64,000 nt of DNA, from NCBI RefSeq assembly GCF_016734805.1, contig NZ_JAERQG010000001.1, forward strand, positions 558,001 through 622,000. Reading direction: 5' to 3'. Shown piece by piece: positions 55,548-64,000 of the stretch. The notes beneath the pieces are model-generated. The model did no database searches and was not told the origin of the DNA. It saw only the letters and a program-made list of their open reading frames with translations. This DNA comes from Marivirga atlantica (GTDB lineage: Bacteria; Bacteroidota; Bacteroidia; Cytophagales; Cyclobacteriaceae). The position numbers and the translations under genes were made by a program. The first letter of the stretch is position 1. The number at the start of each line of letters is the position of its first letter.

Positions 55548-58500
55548 ATGAGTGAGAAATTATTAAGTGCTTTACTGGAGTTGTTTGCCATAATTGCCAA
55601 AAAAGGTTCTGTAACAGAAGATGAACGTGCAGCTATTCAGAAATTTCTTGAAGATACACTTAGTGATGAAGCTGCTGCTAAGCACTTAAAGGCATTTGAT
55701 GATTTTGCCCGAAATATCGGGCATCAAGAGGATGAAGACCCTGAGCGTATTGCAAAAATTTGTCATACCATTAATGCCGAATTCACTTACGGACAAAAAA
55801 TCATATTAACCCTTCAGTTATTGGAGCTCATTTTGGCTGATGGGGAAATTGCCGATGAAGAAACTGCAATACTTATTAATGTAGTTGAAAAAATCAGGAT
55901 TCCGGAACAACTAGTTGCTGATATTAAGTCATTTGCCCTTGCTAAAGAACTGAGCGCTTTCAATAATGCTAAGTATTTAATAATAGCTTCGGACGAAGCG
56001 CGTATTCCTGAAGCTGCACATTCCTTAATTGAGCCTAATTTAGATGGATTTTTGGCTGTGCTAAGACTGGTGGATTCCGAGATGTATTTTATCAAATATA
56101 TCGGAGACAATCAGCTGCAGGTAAACGGTGTGCCGTTAAGAAGAGATGCCATCACCTTATTTCCGGCAGGTAGCACAGTAAAAGGTGAAAAATCGCAAAG
56201 TGTATTTTACAGCGATGTGGTTAGTAGGTTTAAGCAGGCTACAGACATTCCTGATATATCATTCGAAGCCCGCAATATCAGCTTTACTTTCCCAAATGGA
56301 CATACCGGCTTACATGATGTAAAAATTGCTGAAGAAACAGGTAAGCTGGTTGGTTTAATGGGCGCTTCTGGCTCAGGTAAGTCTACCTTGCTCAATGTAC
56401 TTAACGGAAATGAAAGCCCAACAAACGGGCAAGTACTCATTAATGGAATTGACATCAATCAAAACCCTGAAGCCATCCGTGGCTTAATTGGCTATGTACC
56501 TCAGGATGATTTATTAATTGAAGAACTGACAGTTTATCAGAATTTGTACTTCGCTTCAAAACTTTGCTTTAGTAACAAAACGGAAGCAGAAATTGAGCAA
56601 CTGGTTTCTGTTACACTTTCATCTCTCGGTCTCTCGGATACAAAAAATTTAAAGGTGGGCTCTCCATTGGATAAAACCATTAGTGGAGGCCAACGCAAGC
56701 GATTAAATATTGGACTGGAGCTGCTTAGAGAACCATCTGTATTATTCGTAGACGAGCCTACTTCGGGTCTTTCTTCAAGAGATTCAGAAAATATAATGGA
56801 CTTGCTTAAGGAGCTTAGTCTGAAAGGCAAAATGGTTTTTGTGGTCATTCATCAGCCCTCATCAGATATTTTTAGAATGTTTGATAAGCTGGTCATACTT
56901 GATGTTGGTGGCCATCAGATTTACTATGGTAACCCTGTGGAGGCGGTAAGGTATTTTAAACATCAGACGAATGCCATTGACAAGGACCAGGGAGCCTGTA
57001 TTGAATGCGGCAACGTAAATCCTGAGCAGATTTTTAACATCATTGAAACCAAGGTGGTTGATGAATATGGTCGTGTTACAGATGAGCGAAAGGTGTCTCC
57101 TAAAAAATGGGAAAAGCTTTTCAAGGAGGAAATAAGCATTAAGGAAATAGAAAAAACTGATGAGCTGCCAGATCCTGAACTACATATTCCTAATTGGGTA
57201 ACCCAGATAAAACTTTTCTTCCAGCGTGATTTTAAGTCGAAGCTGGCTAATAGACAATATTTGCTTATCAACTTGTTGGAAGCGCCAATTTTAGCCCTTT
57301 TATTAGCATATATTATTCGTTTTTATCCTGAAAATGAGACTTCGGAATATCTTTTTTCCGAAAATGCCAATATCCCGGCCTTCTTCTTTATGAGTATAAT
57401 AGTTGCCCTGTTTATGGGCTTAACGGTTAGTGCTGAGGAGATTATTAAAGACCGTAAAATCCTTAAAAGAGAATCCTTTTTGCATTTAAGCCGAAGTAGT
57501 TACCTACTCTCAAAAATTGGTATTCTGTTTATGTTTTCGGCTATACAAACGCTCACCTATGTACTGATTGGTGATATAATTTTAGAGATAGATGGTCTCA
57601 ATATGGTTTACTGGGGCATTTTATTTTCTACTGCCTGCTTTGCCAATTTATTAGGTTTAAATATTTCTTCAGCCTTCAACTCGGCCATAACCATTTATAT
57701 TCTTATTCCTATTTTGCTGATTCCACAATTAATTCTCAGTGGTGTGGTAGTAAAGTTTGATCGTTTAAACCCACATATTACGGTTCCTGATCAAGTGCCA
57801 TTAGTTGGTGAGTTAATGGCTTCACGTTGGGCTTTTGAGGCCTCAATGGTGGCACAATATCAGATGAACGACTACAATAAGCCGTTCTATCCGCTTGATA
57901 AACAAATGGCGGAGTCTGAGTATAAAACGGTATACTACATCCCTATGCTTGAGACTAAGTTGAACTATTTAGAGACACACTTAAATGAAAAGGATACTGA
58001 GGAATTTAAAGAAACAGTTGATTTGTTGAGTAGAGAGATTGGCCTGGAACTGGAAATTGTTGGCAAGAACCAATTTGACGCTTACCATAAACTGACCGCA
58101 GATAATTTCGATAAATGGACAGCCGATAAAACCAAAAAATTCCTTTCTGCACTCAGACGCTTTTATAATAACCTATACAATGAAGCAAGTGCTAAAAAAG
58201 AGAAGGGGATTTATATTCTTACCAGTACAAAAGAAAAAAAGGAGCAGTTTGAATATCTAAAATCTAACTACTTTAATCAGGCTGTAGCAACAATGGTTCG
58301 AAACACTAATGACCCTGATAGGTTAGTGGAATATGATGGCAAGTTGGTTCAAAAAATATATCCTATTTACATGGATCCACAGCCAGAGCATTTATTAGAT
58401 TTTAGAACGCAGTTTTATACAGGTAAGAAGTATTTTGGAGGATATTATTTTCATACCCTGGGCTTCAATATGATGATGATTTGGGCTATGATTATCTTGC

Positions 58501-58556
58501 TGTATGCAACCCTCTATTATGATATACTACGTAAAATAGTAAACTACAAGAAATGA
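55548..58556 (+). CDS. ABCG-type transporter fused to TerB-like and FHA-like N-terminal domains
   Basis: A 1002-residue half-transporter with extra N-terminal parts. About 1-145 is a helical TerB-like domain (LELILADGEIADEETAILINVVEKI). About 160-225 is a short beta-rich part (FLAVLRLVDSEMYFIKYIGDNQLQVNGVPL) resembling an FHA-like module. The ATPase has Walker A GASGSGKST, signature ISGGQRKRL, and Walker B VLFVDEPTSGLSS, then HQPSSDIF. A cysteine-bearing linker (GACIECGNVNPEQIF) precedes six membrane segments of ABCG (white) type. An extracellular-looking insertion of some 220 residues lies before the last segment. Substrate is unknown. It overlaps the next lipoprotein by 4 bases, so the two are coupled. 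Confidence 0.88.
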   Translation: MSEKLLSALLELFAIIAKKGSVTEDERAAIQKFLEDTLSDEAAAKHLKAFDDFARNIGHQEDEDPERIAKICHTINAEFTYGQKIILTLQLLELILADGEIADEETAILINVVEKIRIPEQLVADIKSFALAKELSAFNNAKYLIIASDEARIPEAAHSLIEPNLDGFLAVLRLVDSEMYFIKYIGDNQLQVNGVPLRRDAITLFPAGSTVKGEKSQSVFYSDVVSRFKQATDIPDISFEARNISFTFPNGHTGLHDVKIAEETGKLVGLMGASGSGKSTLLNVLNGNESPTNGQVLINGIDINQNPEAIRGLIGYVPQDDLLIEELTVYQNLYFASKLCFSNKTEAEIEQLVSVTLSSLGLSDTKNLKVGSPLDKTISGGQRKRLNIGLELLREPSVLFVDEPTSGLSSRDSENIMDLLKELSLKGKMVFVVIHQPSSDIFRMFDKLVILDVGGHQIYYGNPVEAVRYFKHQTNAIDKDQGACIECGNVNPEQIFNIIETKVVDEYGRVTDERKVSPKKWEKLFKEEISIKEIEKTDELPDPELHIPNWVTQIKLFFQRDFKSKLANRQYLLINLLEAPILALLLAYIIRFYPENETSEYLFSENANIPAFFFMSIIVALFMGLTVSAEEIIKDRKILKRESFLHLSRSSYLLSKIGILFMFSAIQTLTYVLIGDIILEIDGLNMVYWGILFSTACFANLLGLNISSAFNSAITIYILIPILLIPQLILSGVVVKFDRLNPHITVPDQVPLVGELMASRWAFEASMVAQYQMNDYNKPFYPLDKQMAESEYKTVYYIPMLETKLNYLETHLNEKDTEEFKETVDLLSREIGLELEIVGKNQFDAYHKLTADNFDKWTADKTKKFLSALRRFYNNLYNEASAKKEKGIYILTSTKEKKEQFEYLKSNYFNQAVATMVRNTNDPDRLVEYDGKLVQKIYPIYMDPQPEHLLDFRTQFYTGKKYFGGYYFHTLGFNMMMIWAMIILLYATLYYDILRKIVNYKK

Positions 58557-59323
58557 AATTAACCAGACTTACTTATTTAATATTAGCACTGTTAGTAACT
58601 GTTGGATGTGCTCAAAAAGAAAAGCAAGAAGCAGAAGAAACTGTTGAAGAACCAGCATCGGAAAACACATTTGATGCTTCATTATCTGATGCGAAGGCTG
58701 TGGAATTGGCCGATAAAGTAATAGCAGCTCATGGTGGTGAAGAAACATGGAATGAGACACGCTATATTGGTTGGAATTTTCTCGGCAGTAGAGATTTAAT
58801 TTGGGATAAACATACTGGTTTAGTCAGAATAGATTACCCAAAGGAAGAGAGCACTTACATTGTTAATGTTAAGCAAGATACAGGAAGTGTTAGCATAAAG
58901 GGTAGGCTGATTCAAGATGAAGATTCTCTCAAAAATTACATTTCAAGAGCTAAGCAGATTTGGGTAAATGATGCCTACTGGTTGGTTTTTCCTTTTAAGC
59001 TAAAAGATCCAGGGGTACACCTCACATATATAGGTAAAGATACCACCAACAATGGCGAAGCGGCAGAAGTTATTCAGCTCACATTTAATGAAGTTGGTTT
59101 CACGCCAGATAATAAATATTACGCTTACATAAATCCTGAAAATCATTTGATCAGTCAGTGGGATTATTTTAGCAAAGCTTCCGATTCAGTTCCAGCTATT
59201 TCAGGTGTGTGGTCTGATTATGATAATTATAATGGCCTTATGTTATCATCAGGAAGAGGAGACAGGAGCCTTGGAAACATTGCAGTCTCAAATAAGTTGG
59301 ACAGCGCTGCTTTTACCTTTTAA
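58553..59323 (+). CDS. Lipoprotein coupled to the ABC transporter
   Basis: A 256-residue lipoprotein with lipobox TVGC and an acidic linker. The mature part is strand-rich with KVIAAHGGEETWNETRYIGWNF, then DKHTGLVRIDYP and WVNDAYWLVFPFKLKDPGVHLTYIG. The motif AHGGxxxW followed by a lipocalin-like strand pattern fits uncharacterised Bacteroidota lipoproteins (DUF6503-like) and recalls LolA/LolB-type folds that carry lipids; that is a fold guess. The start overlaps the ABC gene by 4 bases. A periplasmic partner for that transporter is plausible. Confidence 0.78.
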   Translation: MKLTRLTYLILALLVTVGCAQKEKQEAEETVEEPASENTFDASLSDAKAVELADKVIAAHGGEETWNETRYIGWNFLGSRDLIWDKHTGLVRIDYPKEESTYIVNVKQDTGSVSIKGRLIQDEDSLKNYISRAKQIWVNDAYWLVFPFKLKDPGVHLTYIGKDTTNNGEAAEVIQLTFNEVGFTPDNKYYAYINPENHLISQWDYFSKASDSVPAISGVWSDYDNYNGLMLSSGRGDRSLGNIAVSNKLDSAAFTF

Positions 59324-59324
59324 G

Positions 59325-60335
59325 TTAGCGCCTCATATCGGCTTTTAAATTAGTGATGTGATTAAGGAGTGCCTCCTGCCAACTTATGCCGGCATCCCAT
59401 ATGTTGCCTAAATAAATGTCTTTGGTGTAAAGCTGCTGCACATAGTACTTATGTGCATTCTGGTTAGCGAAAATTTTGGTTATGGTATCAGGTTGACCTT
59501 TTCTAGTAGAAATGTGAATGGTTTCATTTTCCTTTAATTCATAGCCAAGCATACGCTTTAAGCTTTCCACATTATTTTCAAGTTTTCTCAGCACCATTAA
59601 GTAGCCATTACTAATAAGTTCTTCATCTGTTATATTAGGGTCAACAAGGCCGTACCTAAAAGGGTAATTATCTTTTAACAAACTATCTAGTTCAGCATTC
59701 ATAGCATCAATATCACCATCAAGCAATACACTATTTTCAAACTTAGGAACAGCCAGTTTATCAATTCTTAAATCAGGGTTAAAGTCAGCCACTCTTCTTG
59801 TTTTGATCACATTAGTACGCTGAAATATTTCAGGAACATCAATAATCAGGAAATTACCTCTTTCCAAATCGGCTTGTTCTGCCTTCATAACAATTTTGGC
59901 ACCCAAAGCTTCAAGGTCGGCTGCTCTTAAATCGTACACTTCCATATCAGGAACAAAAAAACTACCGCCTTCAGGTATATCAGCCATATAGGCAGCATAT
60001 TCATCAGACTCTTTATTGATGATGATCATACTTGAAATGCTTCTTTCAGTAATATCACGATAGAAGGCATTAGTAGCATCATGGCCGGAAAGAATATCAG
60101 ACAGGGCATAGTAGGCTACAGCATCTATTCCTACTTCTCGAAAGCTCTTATGAATTTTAGCGGCTTCCTTCTCCCAATCAAGGCTATTTACATTCATAAA
60201 AACCACAGACCGGGTTTTTAGCAGGTCTTTGGGAATATCAGCTTTCTCAGTAAAAAACTTAAAAGTGCCTTGCGCAACGGATAGTTGGTTGAACAAACAA
60301 AAAGTAATTGATGTTAAAAGAAGCTTTAAACGCAT
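59325..60335 (-). CDS. Exported protein, unknown function
   Basis: A 336-residue exported protein with a signal peptide ending SVAQG. The mature chain is alpha/beta with NVNSLDWEKEAAKIHKSFREVGIDAVAYY, SSMIIINKESDEYAAYM and the final helical ISWQEALLNHITNLKADMRR. No membrane segment, lipobox or catalytic motif is seen. It is probably periplasmic. I do not recognise its family. It converges on the lipoprotein at 59323 with one base between stops and diverges from the M28 peptidase gene. Confidence 0.7.
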   Translation of the reverse strand: MRLKLLLTSITFCLFNQLSVAQGTFKFFTEKADIPKDLLKTRSVVFMNVNSLDWEKEAAKIHKSFREVGIDAVAYYALSDILSGHDATNAFYRDITERSISSMIIINKESDEYAAYMADIPEGGSFFVPDMEVYDLRAADLEALGAKIVMKAEQADLERGNFLIIDVPEIFQRTNVIKTRRVADFNPDLRIDKLAVPKFENSVLLDGDIDAMNAELDSLLKDNYPFRYGLVDPNITDEELISNGYLMVLRKLENNVESLKRMLGYELKENETIHISTRKGQPDTITKIFANQNAHKYYVQQLYTKDIYLGNIWDAGISWQEALLNHITNLKADMRR

Positions 60336-60432
60336 TTAAAAATAATTTTGAGCGGAAATTAAATGTTTTAAAGGAAACGTCTCAATCTTTCTGGCATTAT
60401 ATATAATTTTATTGTCTAGATTATAACCACTT

Positions 60433-61395
60433 ATGAAGACCTACTCACTACTGCCATTTATTTTTATCCTGCTTTTTGTTCATAATATCTTCGGTCAGGA
60501 AGTGGAACAGGTGAGTGACACCGCCACTACAAATTTTCCAGATTCTGCTTATGTGATGAGCAAGCTTTATGCTTTTTCAGCTGACTCTATGCAAGGCCGT
60601 TCTACAAAGCAAAAGGCTATTAGTAAATCGAGAAAGTTTCTGATTGATGAGTTGGTAGACATAGGAGTAGCAGCCTATGTTCCTGATTACTTACAAGCCT
60701 TTGAGATTCCTCAGAAGAAAGGTGATACGCTGACAGGAAAGAATATTTTGGCTTATGTAGAAGGATTTAGCAGTGAACAAATAATAGTTATTTCTGCACA
60801 TTATGACCATGTCGGAATGAAGGATTCGCTCAATATATTTAACGGTGCAGATGATAATGCAAGTGGTACCATAGCACTTCTGGAGATGGTTAAATATTTT
60901 ACTGCCAATCAACCCGAACACAGCATGATTTTCGCTTTTTTCGATGCAGAAGAAATGGGACTTTTGGGTGCTAAGTATTTTGTTAACTCAAGTGTGGTGG
61001 ATAGTAGCTTACTCAAACTTAATGTCAATATGGACATGGTAGCCAGAGGCGATAAGAATGAGCTTTATGCTGTAGGAACTTACTTTTATCCTCAGATTAA
61101 AACCTATATCGAACAGGCCGCAAAAGACAAATCGATCAAAATGATTTACGGAGCTGATAAGCCAACGGACAAACCAAATTGGACTTATGCCTCAGATCAC
61201 GGTGCTTTTCATAAGCAGTCGGTACCATTTGTTTATTTTGGTGTTGACGACCACAAAGACTACCATAAAATTACTGATACAGCAGAAAAAGTTAACCCTG
61301 ATTTTTATCTTGAAGCCATCGAGCTCATCAGAGATGCTGTCTTAATTTTCGATGCCAACCTTGATGTGATTACGGCCAATAGCAGGAAGAAGTAG
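60433..61395 (+). CDS. M28 family zinc metallopeptidase
   Basis: A 320-residue exported peptidase with a signal peptide ending IFGQE. The dizinc site of M28 aminopeptidases is visible: histidine in ISAHYDHVGM, the bridging aspartate in GADDNASGT, glutamates in FFDAEEMGLLG, aspartate in NVNMDMVAR and histidine in ASDHGAFHKQSVPFVYF. Length is normal for the short M28 form. It acts in the periplasm or outside the cell to release N-terminal residues. Single-gene unit. Confidence 0.95.
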   Translation: MKTYSLLPFIFILLFVHNIFGQEVEQVSDTATTNFPDSAYVMSKLYAFSADSMQGRSTKQKAISKSRKFLIDELVDIGVAAYVPDYLQAFEIPQKKGDTLTGKNILAYVEGFSSEQIIVISAHYDHVGMKDSLNIFNGADDNASGTIALLEMVKYFTANQPEHSMIFAFFDAEEMGLLGAKYFVNSSVVDSSLLKLNVNMDMVARGDKNELYAVGTYFYPQIKTYIEQAAKDKSIKMIYGADKPTDKPNWTYASDHGAFHKQSVPFVYFGVDDHKDYHKITDTAEKVNPDFYLEAIELIRDAVLIFDANLDVITANSRKK

Positions 61396-61441
61396 TTTCT
61401 AGCAAGGGGAATTATAGAAATTAGGGCGAAGCTCCACCAAC

Positions 61442-61469
61442 TAATATTTATTTATTACAATAAATATTA
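61442..61469. promoter_or_regulatory. Perfect 11-bp AT inverted repeat
   Basis: TAATATTTATT (61442-61452) and AATAAATATTA (61459-61469) are exact reverse complements across a six-base spacer. The site is 34 bases before the gene at 61503. No GC stem or T-run is present, so an operator is more likely than a terminator. Confidence 0.35.
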
Positions 61470-61502
61470 CTATTTTCATATTGGGAATGATGTGTTTGCT
61501 CC

Positions 61503-62351
61503 ATGATGTATTCAAAATTTCATATAGAAGATATTGAAAAGTACTTTCTGAATACATTAATAATTATTTCTATTGCTTGCCTTTTAGTCATTTTAGCAGC
61601 CAACCTTGTTTTCTATCCTAATGATATTTTATCTATACAGATTTCAGTTGCCTTATTAATAGCGACTTCGTTTGCTTATTTTTTAAGGAATAAGAAACCA
61701 ATTATTTCAGTGTTAATAATCTGTTTGACTGTATTAGTTTCTGTTTCATTCCAAAAAATTTTAGAACCTTCAGTCACAACTTCCTTATCATTGGTTTTAA
61801 TAGTCGGGTTTATAGCCTCCGTTCTTTTGAAAAAAGCAGCCATGCTTATCATACATTTTATTTCAGTAATATTACTGAGTACAGTCTTTATATTCCATGT
61901 TAATGATCCTATTACGGCTGCCATAACATACTCTTTAATGTATTTCCTTATTGCTTTTGCCACATTTAAATTAAAGAAGTCTTATGATGATGTTCACAAT
62001 AAGCTGAATACCGCTCTTTTTGAAATTAATGAGAAATCTAATGAAATACATACCCAGAATGAGCAGCTTGTATTAGCACAAGAGAAACTAATTTGGTTGA
62101 ATAACAACTTGGGAAAAATAGTTGAGGAAAGAACAGCTAAAATCAAAGCGCAAAATGAAATACTCATAAAGTATAGTCATACTAATGCCCATCAACTGAG
62201 AGGTCCTGTAGCAAGACTTTTAGGCCTTGTTAATTTGTACAAAATAGAACAGAATCCTAACCCTGACATTTTCATTGAGAAGATTGCAAAACAGGTCATT
62301 GAAATTGACGAGGTGGTTAAACAAATAAATGATGACTTAGGGAAAGCCTAA
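61503..62351 (+). CDS. Membrane protein with histidine-kinase dimerisation box but no ATPase domain
   Basis: A 282-residue protein. Five or six hydrophobic segments occupy about 18-155, a coiled coil spans about 157-215, and the last 60 residues hold an H box, NAHQLRGPVARLLGLVNLY, like that of Bacteroidota histidine kinases. The chain stops 45 residues later, without N, G1 or G2 boxes. The bases beyond the stop belong to the convergent MutS-like gene eight bases away, so no lost ATPase domain lies downstream. It may be a phosphoacceptor or an inactive partner of another kinase. The inverted repeat upstream may control it. Confidence 0.8.
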   Translation: MMYSKFHIEDIEKYFLNTLIIISIACLLVILAANLVFYPNDILSIQISVALLIATSFAYFLRNKKPIISVLIICLTVLVSVSFQKILEPSVTTSLSLVLIVGFIASVLLKKAAMLIIHFISVILLSTVFIFHVNDPITAAITYSLMYFLIAFATFKLKKSYDDVHNKLNTALFEINEKSNEIHTQNEQLVLAQEKLIWLNNNLGKIVEERTAKIKAQNEILIKYSHTNAHQLRGPVARLLGLVNLYKIEQNPNPDIFIEKIAKQVIEIDEVVKQINDDLGKA

Positions 62352-62359
62352 TTGTTAGA

Positions 62360-64000
62360 TCAAACTATCTCAATACCCATTTTTCTCATCAGCGGTACGG
62401 CATTAAAGGTATGGCAAGGGCCTTGGTGTAATTTGTAATCAAACAGGATTTCATCTTCCTTCACTTCACTATTAAAACTGAAATTGGCGAACTCCTCCAA
62501 TTCATTTTCAAGGCTGGCTAATGATAAATCGTGTGTGCTGATCAAACCCATGCTATAGGTTTTATTCAGTTGCCTGATCAAACTTTCTGCACCTTTATTC
62601 CTGTCTTCAGAATTGGTGCCTTTTAATATTTCATCGAGCAGATAAAAAATGGGTTTAATGCTAAAGTTTTGAGTGAGATCAACTAATTGCTTAAGCCTCT
62701 TAAGCTCCGCATAAAATGAGGAGGTATTCTCTGAAAGATCATCTTGCGTGCGCATACTGGTAAACAGCTGAAGCGGACTCAATGTGAACTGAGCAGCACA
62801 GCAAACCGCTCCCATTTGAGCTAAAATAATATTAATACCTAATGAGCGCTCAAAAGTACTTTTCCCACTCATATTAGCACCAGTAATCAGTGTAAGGCTT
62901 CCCTTACCCTGCATGCTAAAGTTATTACTAACTCGCTCATTATGCTTTATAAGTGGATGGCCAATAGCTTCTCCATTTAACACAAGCTTATTATTTTCAA
63001 AAACAGCTGTGCTGTAGCTTTCGTGCACAAAAGCAAAGCCTGCCAGACTTAGAAGCGCTTCAAAATTACCGATGGTATTAAACCAACCTCTTATGTTTTT
63101 ACCATATTTATAACGCCAGTTTTGACTACTGCTAAGCACCCAATAATCAGTCATCACAAAAGGATCAATCAGCCAGTACATCATACCATTTCGGGAGTGC
63201 ATCCAGGTAAGGCTTCTGTTTAAGATTTTAATTTTCTGTGCTGCATCAGGATTAGTCAATAAGGACTTTAGCTCGTTCAGATAGTCATTGCTAAAATCCC
63301 TTTCTGATACCATTTGAAACAAGCTGGTGTGTTGATTCAACAAATTTGAAAGATGCTCGGTATGTTTCTGGGTTTTGATGAATTCATTCTGAATGGGAGC
63401 CAACAAAAGGAAATTCAAAAACATAGAGGCTCCAATAAATGCAGGAGGAACAATACCTGCTATAACCAGAATAACAACACACCAGAATTGCGTGAGACCT
63501 AACACCCCCACAGCTTTTAACCAGGGTTTTGGCTTCGCATTAGCCTGCTCAAACCAATCAAATATTTTTGATAAGTCAGTTCTCTCGTTTTTATCATTTT
63601 GATGCAAACTATTTTCTGCCCACCAATCAAGCTGCCAGTCAAAATCATCTTTTAACTCGCTGATGGCTGCTTGCCTATTTTTAATCTCATCTTGTTCAGC
63701 ATGATTTTGAAACCATTTGGCAATGGTTGTTCTTCCGAAAGAGAGTTTACTTCTGTTGATCAAAGAGAACAGTGAATGTTTGCCAAAAACATCCATATCT
63801 GTAGTATATGGATGACTATGGTCTTCAAATTCTTCTCCACCATCGAGCTTGTTAAGGTCGAGCTTTAACCTGAGTATCTCATCAGCTAAAAAGTTTAACT
63901 TATTACTGACAAGGTTAAGCTGCTTTTTATAGTAATTGTGTTTTTGAACAAGCCATCCGAAGATAAAAGGACTTATAAGTAAAATAGCTGCTGATGCAGA
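62360..64000 (-). CDS. MutS-like ATPase with membrane-spanning N-terminus, 5' end beyond window
   Basis: The frame continues past the ATG at 63796 to the window edge (SHPYTTDMDVFGKHSLFSL), so the true start lies outside. The visible part has a helical lever/clamp-like region with two hydrophobic segments in the middle (LTQFWCVVILVIAGIVPPAF). Another hydrophobic segment at the edge (SASAAILLISPFIFGWLV) suggests membrane attachment. The ABC-type ATPase of MutS follows: LTLITGANMSGKSTFERSLG (Walker A), SFYAELKRLKQL, FYLLDEILKGTNSEDR (Walker B) and LISTHDLSLA. It belongs to the MutS-related branch without mismatch-recognition domains. Its role in repair is not established. Confidence 0.88.
   Translation of the reverse strand, partial: SASAAILLISPFIFGWLVQKHNYYKKQLNLVSNKLNFLADEILRLKLDLNKLDGGEEFEDHSHPYTTDMDVFGKHSLFSLINRSKLSFGRTTIAKWFQNHAEQDEIKNRQAAISELKDDFDWQLDWWAENSLHQNDKNERTDLSKIFDWFEQANAKPKPWLKAVGVLGLTQFWCVVILVIAGIVPPAFIGASMFLNFLLLAPIQNEFIKTQKHTEHLSNLLNQHTSLFQMVSERDFSNDYLNELKSLLTNPDAAQKIKILNRSLTWMHSRNGMMYWLIDPFVMTDYWVLSSSQNWRYKYGKNIRGWFNTIGNFEALLSLAGFAFVHESYSTAVFENNKLVLNGEAIGHPLIKHNERVSNNFSMQGKGSLTLITGANMSGKSTFERSLGINIILAQMGAVCCAAQFTLSPLQLFTSMRTQDDLSENTSSFYAELKRLKQLVDLTQNFSIKPIFYLLDEILKGTNSEDRNKGAESLIRQLNKTYSMGLISTHDLSLASLENELEEFANFSFNSEVKEDEILFDYKLHQGPCHTFNAVPLMRKMGIEIV

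Noticed and set aside
1-64000. Mobile elements, CRISPR arrays, phage genes or restriction systems
   Set aside because: No transposase, integrase, regularly spaced repeats, phage structural gene or methylase was recognised on either strand.

Overview
The window reads as chromosomal DNA from a low-GC marine-type Bacteroidota, most likely of the Cytophagales (Roseivirga/Fulvivirga/Marivirga-like). This is inferred from a C-terminal type IX secretion (Por) sorting domain, a GldJ-like lipoprotein, LytS/LytTR regulators, a TamB-like envelope protein, weak ribosome binding sites, and a tRNA-Ser whose CCA end is not encoded. I see no insertion sequence, phage, CRISPR array or rRNA. Coding density is very high and no gap exceeds about 300 bases.

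Layout. 1-3358: 5' part of a TamB/AsmA-like protein and a small membrane protein, both on minus. 3578-7145: trehalose-6-phosphate synthase/phosphatase fusion, serine hydrolase, small membrane protein. 7293-27092: six co-directional genes that all overlap their neighbours. They encode an MFS/NTT-like transporter fused to HEAT repeats and a cyclic-nucleotide-binding-like domain; a protein with three TIR-like domains; a STAND NTPase with a membrane segment, coiled coil and WD40 propeller; an outer-membrane barrel; a lipoprotein; and a 3296-residue type IX-secreted surface protein. 27089-29546: lipoprotein and release factor 1 (minus). 29733-32935: a YfiR / HAMP-GAF / haem-lipoprotein sensory trio. 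32936-36378: SDR oxidoreductase, LytS-LytTR pair, divergent MotA/TolQ-like small protein. 36595-40517: ClpC, WbqC-like, TsaC (minus). 40677-43042: MltG, thioesterase, YihY. 43129-46742: tRNA-Ser, a small GCGG-tailed protein, GldJ-like lipoprotein, radical SAM/SPASM protein, DUF4230 protein. 46728-50866: RecX, a lipoprotein and an ECF sigma-factor cluster. 50867-64000: CDF transporter, PAS histidine kinase, pirin, a TerB/FHA-like/ABCG fusion, M28 peptidase, a kinase-like protein without an ATPase domain, and a MutS-like protein cut by the window end.

The strongest candidate for an undescribed system is the 19.8-kb STAND operon. Its gene order runs from inner membrane and cytoplasm to outer membrane and cell surface. 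The STAND protein's predicted topology would put the NTPase in the cytoplasm and the propeller in the periplasm. I infer a trans-envelope sensing or defence device; the function itself is not shown by the sequence. Other points worth a look are the rewired YfiR trio, repeated CAAACTA boxes in front of the MotA-like gene, a phosphoacceptor-only kinase, and seven convergent gene pairs with no room for a terminator between them.
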